DNA from: an uncultured Actinomycetes bacterium
GTDB lineage: Bacteria > Actinomycetota > Actinomycetes > S36-B12 > UBA5976
Assembly (NCBI GenBank): GCA_937896305.1
Contig: CALBND010000054.1
Span: 1 to 8,637, forward strand
Direction of reading: 5' to 3'
DNA: 8,637 bases
The notes below the pieces were generated by a model that was given only the letters and a program-made list of their open reading frames with translations, ran no database searches and was not told the origin of the DNA. A program made the position numbers and the translations under genes. Shown piece by piece: positions 7,125-8,637 of this stretch (position 1 is the first letter of the stretch; each line of letters begins with the position of its first letter).

Positions 7125-7862
7125 ATGGAACCAGCATATTTTTTAGTCCCCACTAATGATTTGAATGCCCCAGTTTTTAATATTTCTGGAACCGAAGCTC
7201 ATCATGCACTTCGAGTAAGAAGAGTTAAAGAAAGCGAAAAATTAGTTGTAACAGATGGCCAAGGTTTAGTCGCCGATGTTGAAGTTTTAACAATTGGACC
7301 TGGTGAGCAATTAACGGTGAAAGTTTTGGCAAAAAGAATCAAGCAGCAAGAAAGTCCAAAAATCATTGTTGCCCAAGCTCTAGCAAAAGGTGAAAGGGCT
7401 GAATTAGCGATAGAAATATTGTGCGAAGTTGGAGTTGACGAAATAATTCCATGGCAAGCTAATCGATCAATAGTTAAATGGGATAACGAAAAACTTTCAA
7501 AGGGAAGAGACAAGTGGCAAGCAATCGCCAAAGAATCCACAAAACAATCCCGCAGAGCCTTCTTTCCCATAGTGAGTGATGCTTTAGATTCAAGTGAACT
7601 TTCAAATCAATTTGATAAGTACGAACAAGTTGTTGTGCTAGACCCAGATTCAGAAATAAAATTTTCAAAACTCACAGCAGATTTAAAAAACAATGTTTTA
7701 TTAGTTATTGGACCCGAAGGGGGAATAGATGAGAGCGAAATGGACTTGTTTACTAAAGCCGGAGCCAATAAAGCAAGTTTGGGCGAAACGATTCTAAGAA
7801 CCTCGACTGCCGGGGGTATTGCTGTGGCATTATTGATGTCTCAAACTAGATGGGTAAAATAA
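7125..7862 (+). CDS. rsmE: 16S rRNA (uracil(1498)-N(3))-methyltransferase RsmE
   Basis: RsmE methylates N3 of U1498 near the decoding centre of the 30S subunit, using SAM. The 245-residue protein has an N-terminal PUA-like RNA-binding domain (about 1-70, with EAHHALRVRR at 24-33, the family's entry motif) and a SPOUT trefoil-knot methyltransferase domain. Key marks are KGERAELAIE with EVGVDEIIPW in the middle, GPEGG at 196-200 and LGETILRTSTAGG from 219, forming the SAM-binding knot. Many bacteria have RTETA at that last site; RTSTA is, from memory, usual in Actinobacteria. The ATG is 3 bp after the dnaJ stop. No convincing Shine-Dalgarno precedes it, so translation is probably coupled to dnaJ. 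The dnaJ-rsmE pairing is widely conserved. Confidence 0.94.
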   Translation: MEPAYFLVPTNDLNAPVFNISGTEAHHALRVRRVKESEKLVVTDGQGLVADVEVLTIGPGEQLTVKVLAKRIKQQESPKIIVAQALAKGERAELAIEILCEVGVDEIIPWQANRSIVKWDNEKLSKGRDKWQAIAKESTKQSRRAFFPIVSDALDSSELSNQFDKYEQVVVLDPDSEIKFSKLTADLKNNVLLVIGPEGGIDESEMDLFTKAGANKASLGETILRTSTAGGIAVALLMSQTRWVK

Positions 7863-7866
7863 ACAA

Positions 7867-8208
7867 ATGAGTAGCTGTCTATTTTGTGAAATTGCTGAAG
7901 GAAATATTACAAGTGCCAAAATATTAGAAAATGATAATTTTTTAGCTTTTAGAGATATTGACCCAAAAGCACCAGTACATTTTCTTGTTATTCCTAAAAA
8001 ACACTTTGAAAATATTACAGATTTTGCAAACAAAGATTCAGAAATGATAGCAAAATATTTTGAATTCATTTCTGAAGTTAGCAATTTACAGGAATTAGAA
8101 AAAGGCCACAGAGTGGTTTTTAACACAGGAGCAGACGGTGGGCAGACCGTTTTCCACGTGCATGCCCACGTTTTAGGGGGACGAAACCTCCAATGGCCAC
8201 CAGGCTAA
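7867..8208 (+). CDS. HIT-family (HinT-like) nucleotide phosphoramidase/hydrolase
   Basis: This small cytosolic protein of 113 residues belongs to the histidine triad superfamily, whose HinT branch hydrolyses AMP-lysine and other nucleoside phosphoramidates. The triad HVHAHV is at 97-102, with H99 as the expected nucleophile. The opening CLFCEIAEG has C4-x2-C7; with H46 in PKKH and a triad histidine this could form the zinc site seen in some HIT proteins. RDIDPKAPVHFLVIPKKH (29-46) and the FNTGADGGQTVFH stretch are typical of bacterial HinT, as is the WPPG C-terminus. It follows rsmE after 4 bp. Only a weak GGG lies upstream, 12 nt before the ATG. The physiological substrate is not known, and the symbol hinT would be reasonable but rests on family membership only. 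Confidence 0.93.
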   Translation: MSSCLFCEIAEGNITSAKILENDNFLAFRDIDPKAPVHFLVIPKKHFENITDFANKDSEMIAKYFEFISEVSNLQELEKGHRVVFNTGADGGQTVFHVHAHVLGGRNLQWPPG

Positions 8209-8246
8209 AAAGGTCAAAAATTGCCAATGCGTAATATGAATAAACA

Positions 8247-8637
8247 ATGACCAGTATTCGAAACGAATTTCAGTCCAGAATTATCATTCCACCGTCTTTG
8301 TCTATGTCTGCCTTTCTAGGTTCAAGTGATGAAAATCTAAAAACAATAGAAAAAAGTTTCCCTCTAATTAGTTTGCATGCACGTGGTAATGAAATTAATA
8401 TTGCAGGACCCTCTGATGAAGTGAAATTAGCAAATCAGTTATTCACAGAGTTAATAGCTGTATTACGAACCGGACAGGGACTTAGTGTTGAAACGATTGA
8501 AAGATCAATTGGCATGTTAAGAAACGAAAGTGAAATTAGACCCAGCTCTCTTCTAACCGCAGATATATTAACTTCACGCGGAAAATCTATTCGTCCTAAA
8601 ACTGTTAATCAAAAAAATTATGTTGATGCTATAGATA
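8247..8637 (+). CDS. phoH: PhoH-family protein (PhoH1-like), 3'-truncated by the window edge
   Basis: This frame is open from ATG 8247 to the right edge, giving 130 visible residues. They match the N-terminal half of PhoH-like ATPases: a hydrophobic IIIPPSLSMSAFLGS opening, a KH-like segment containing LISLHARGNEINIAGP and LANQLFTELIAVLRTGQ, and the conserved lead-in to the ATPase core, ILTSRGKSIRPKTVNQKNYVDAID. The Walker A loop (GPAGTGKT in the family) should begin about a dozen residues beyond the window, so ATPase competence cannot be judged. PhoH proteins are predicted RNA-linked ATPases; in many bacteria phoH precedes ybeY, an rRNA-processing endonuclease, which would be expected next. 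The 38-bp gap after the HIT gene shows no terminator, so operon read-through is likely. There is no clear Shine-Dalgarno. Confidence 0.92.
   Translation, partial: MTSIRNEFQSRIIIPPSLSMSAFLGSSDENLKTIEKSFPLISLHARGNEINIAGPSDEVKLANQLFTELIAVLRTGQGLSVETIERSIGMLRNESEIRPSSLLTADILTSRGKSIRPKTVNQKNYVDAID

Noticed and set aside
7202..7570. 122-codon - strand frame inside rsmE
   Set aside because: It is fully antisense to a conserved gene, with no ribosome site and no recognisable motif.

Overview
This window is an ordinary, well-conserved chromosomal housekeeping region from a bacterium, all coding on the + strand. Gene content and order (lepA, long-chain acyl-CoA synthetase, hemW, hrcA, dnaJ, rsmE, HIT protein, phoH) fit the Actinobacteria. 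So do several protein details: the hrcA-linked DnaJ ends in the SRLRDAF-type tail of actinobacterial DnaJ2, RsmE has LRTSTAG where many bacteria have LRTETA, and the HIT protein ends in WPPG. The DNA is strikingly AT-rich for that phylum (by eye roughly 35-40% G+C, with A/T at most third codon positions). Together with the short spacers, this suggests a small-genome, streamlined aquatic actinobacterium, for example of the Nanopelagicales/acI type. That placement is inference from gene order and composition only.

Layout. 1-1737 is the 3' part of lepA (EF4 GTPase), cut by the left window edge before its P-loop. A 98-bp spacer with a weak hairpin follows. 1836-3671 encodes a FadD15-like AMP-forming acyl-CoA synthetase and 3684-4874 encodes HemW, 12 bp apart and probably co-transcribed. 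The 118-bp spacer before hrcA holds a near-perfect CIRCE operator (4943-4969). From there a tight cluster runs: hrcA (4993-6006), dnaJ (6006-7121, 1-bp overlap), rsmE (7125-7862, 3-bp gap), a HIT-family hydrolase (7867-8208, 4-bp gap), and the start of phoH (8247 to the right edge).

How the genes work together. The right half looks like a heat-shock operon. HrcA should bind CIRCE and repress its own operon, which also carries the DnaJ co-chaperone and, by read-through, an rRNA methyltransferase, a nucleotide hydrolase and PhoH. LepA, RsmE and probably PhoH connect the region to ribosome and RNA maintenance. HemW links to haem insertion, and the acyl-CoA synthetase to fatty-acid activation.

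I looked for mobile elements, CRISPR repeats, RNA genes, toxin-antitoxin pairs, unexplained repeats and antisense genes and saw none I could support. No intergenic gap exceeds about 120 bp. I do not see a previously undescribed system here. The most informative signals are the CIRCE operator, which also settles the hrcA start, and a Gly-to-Cys change in the first DnaJ zinc motif.
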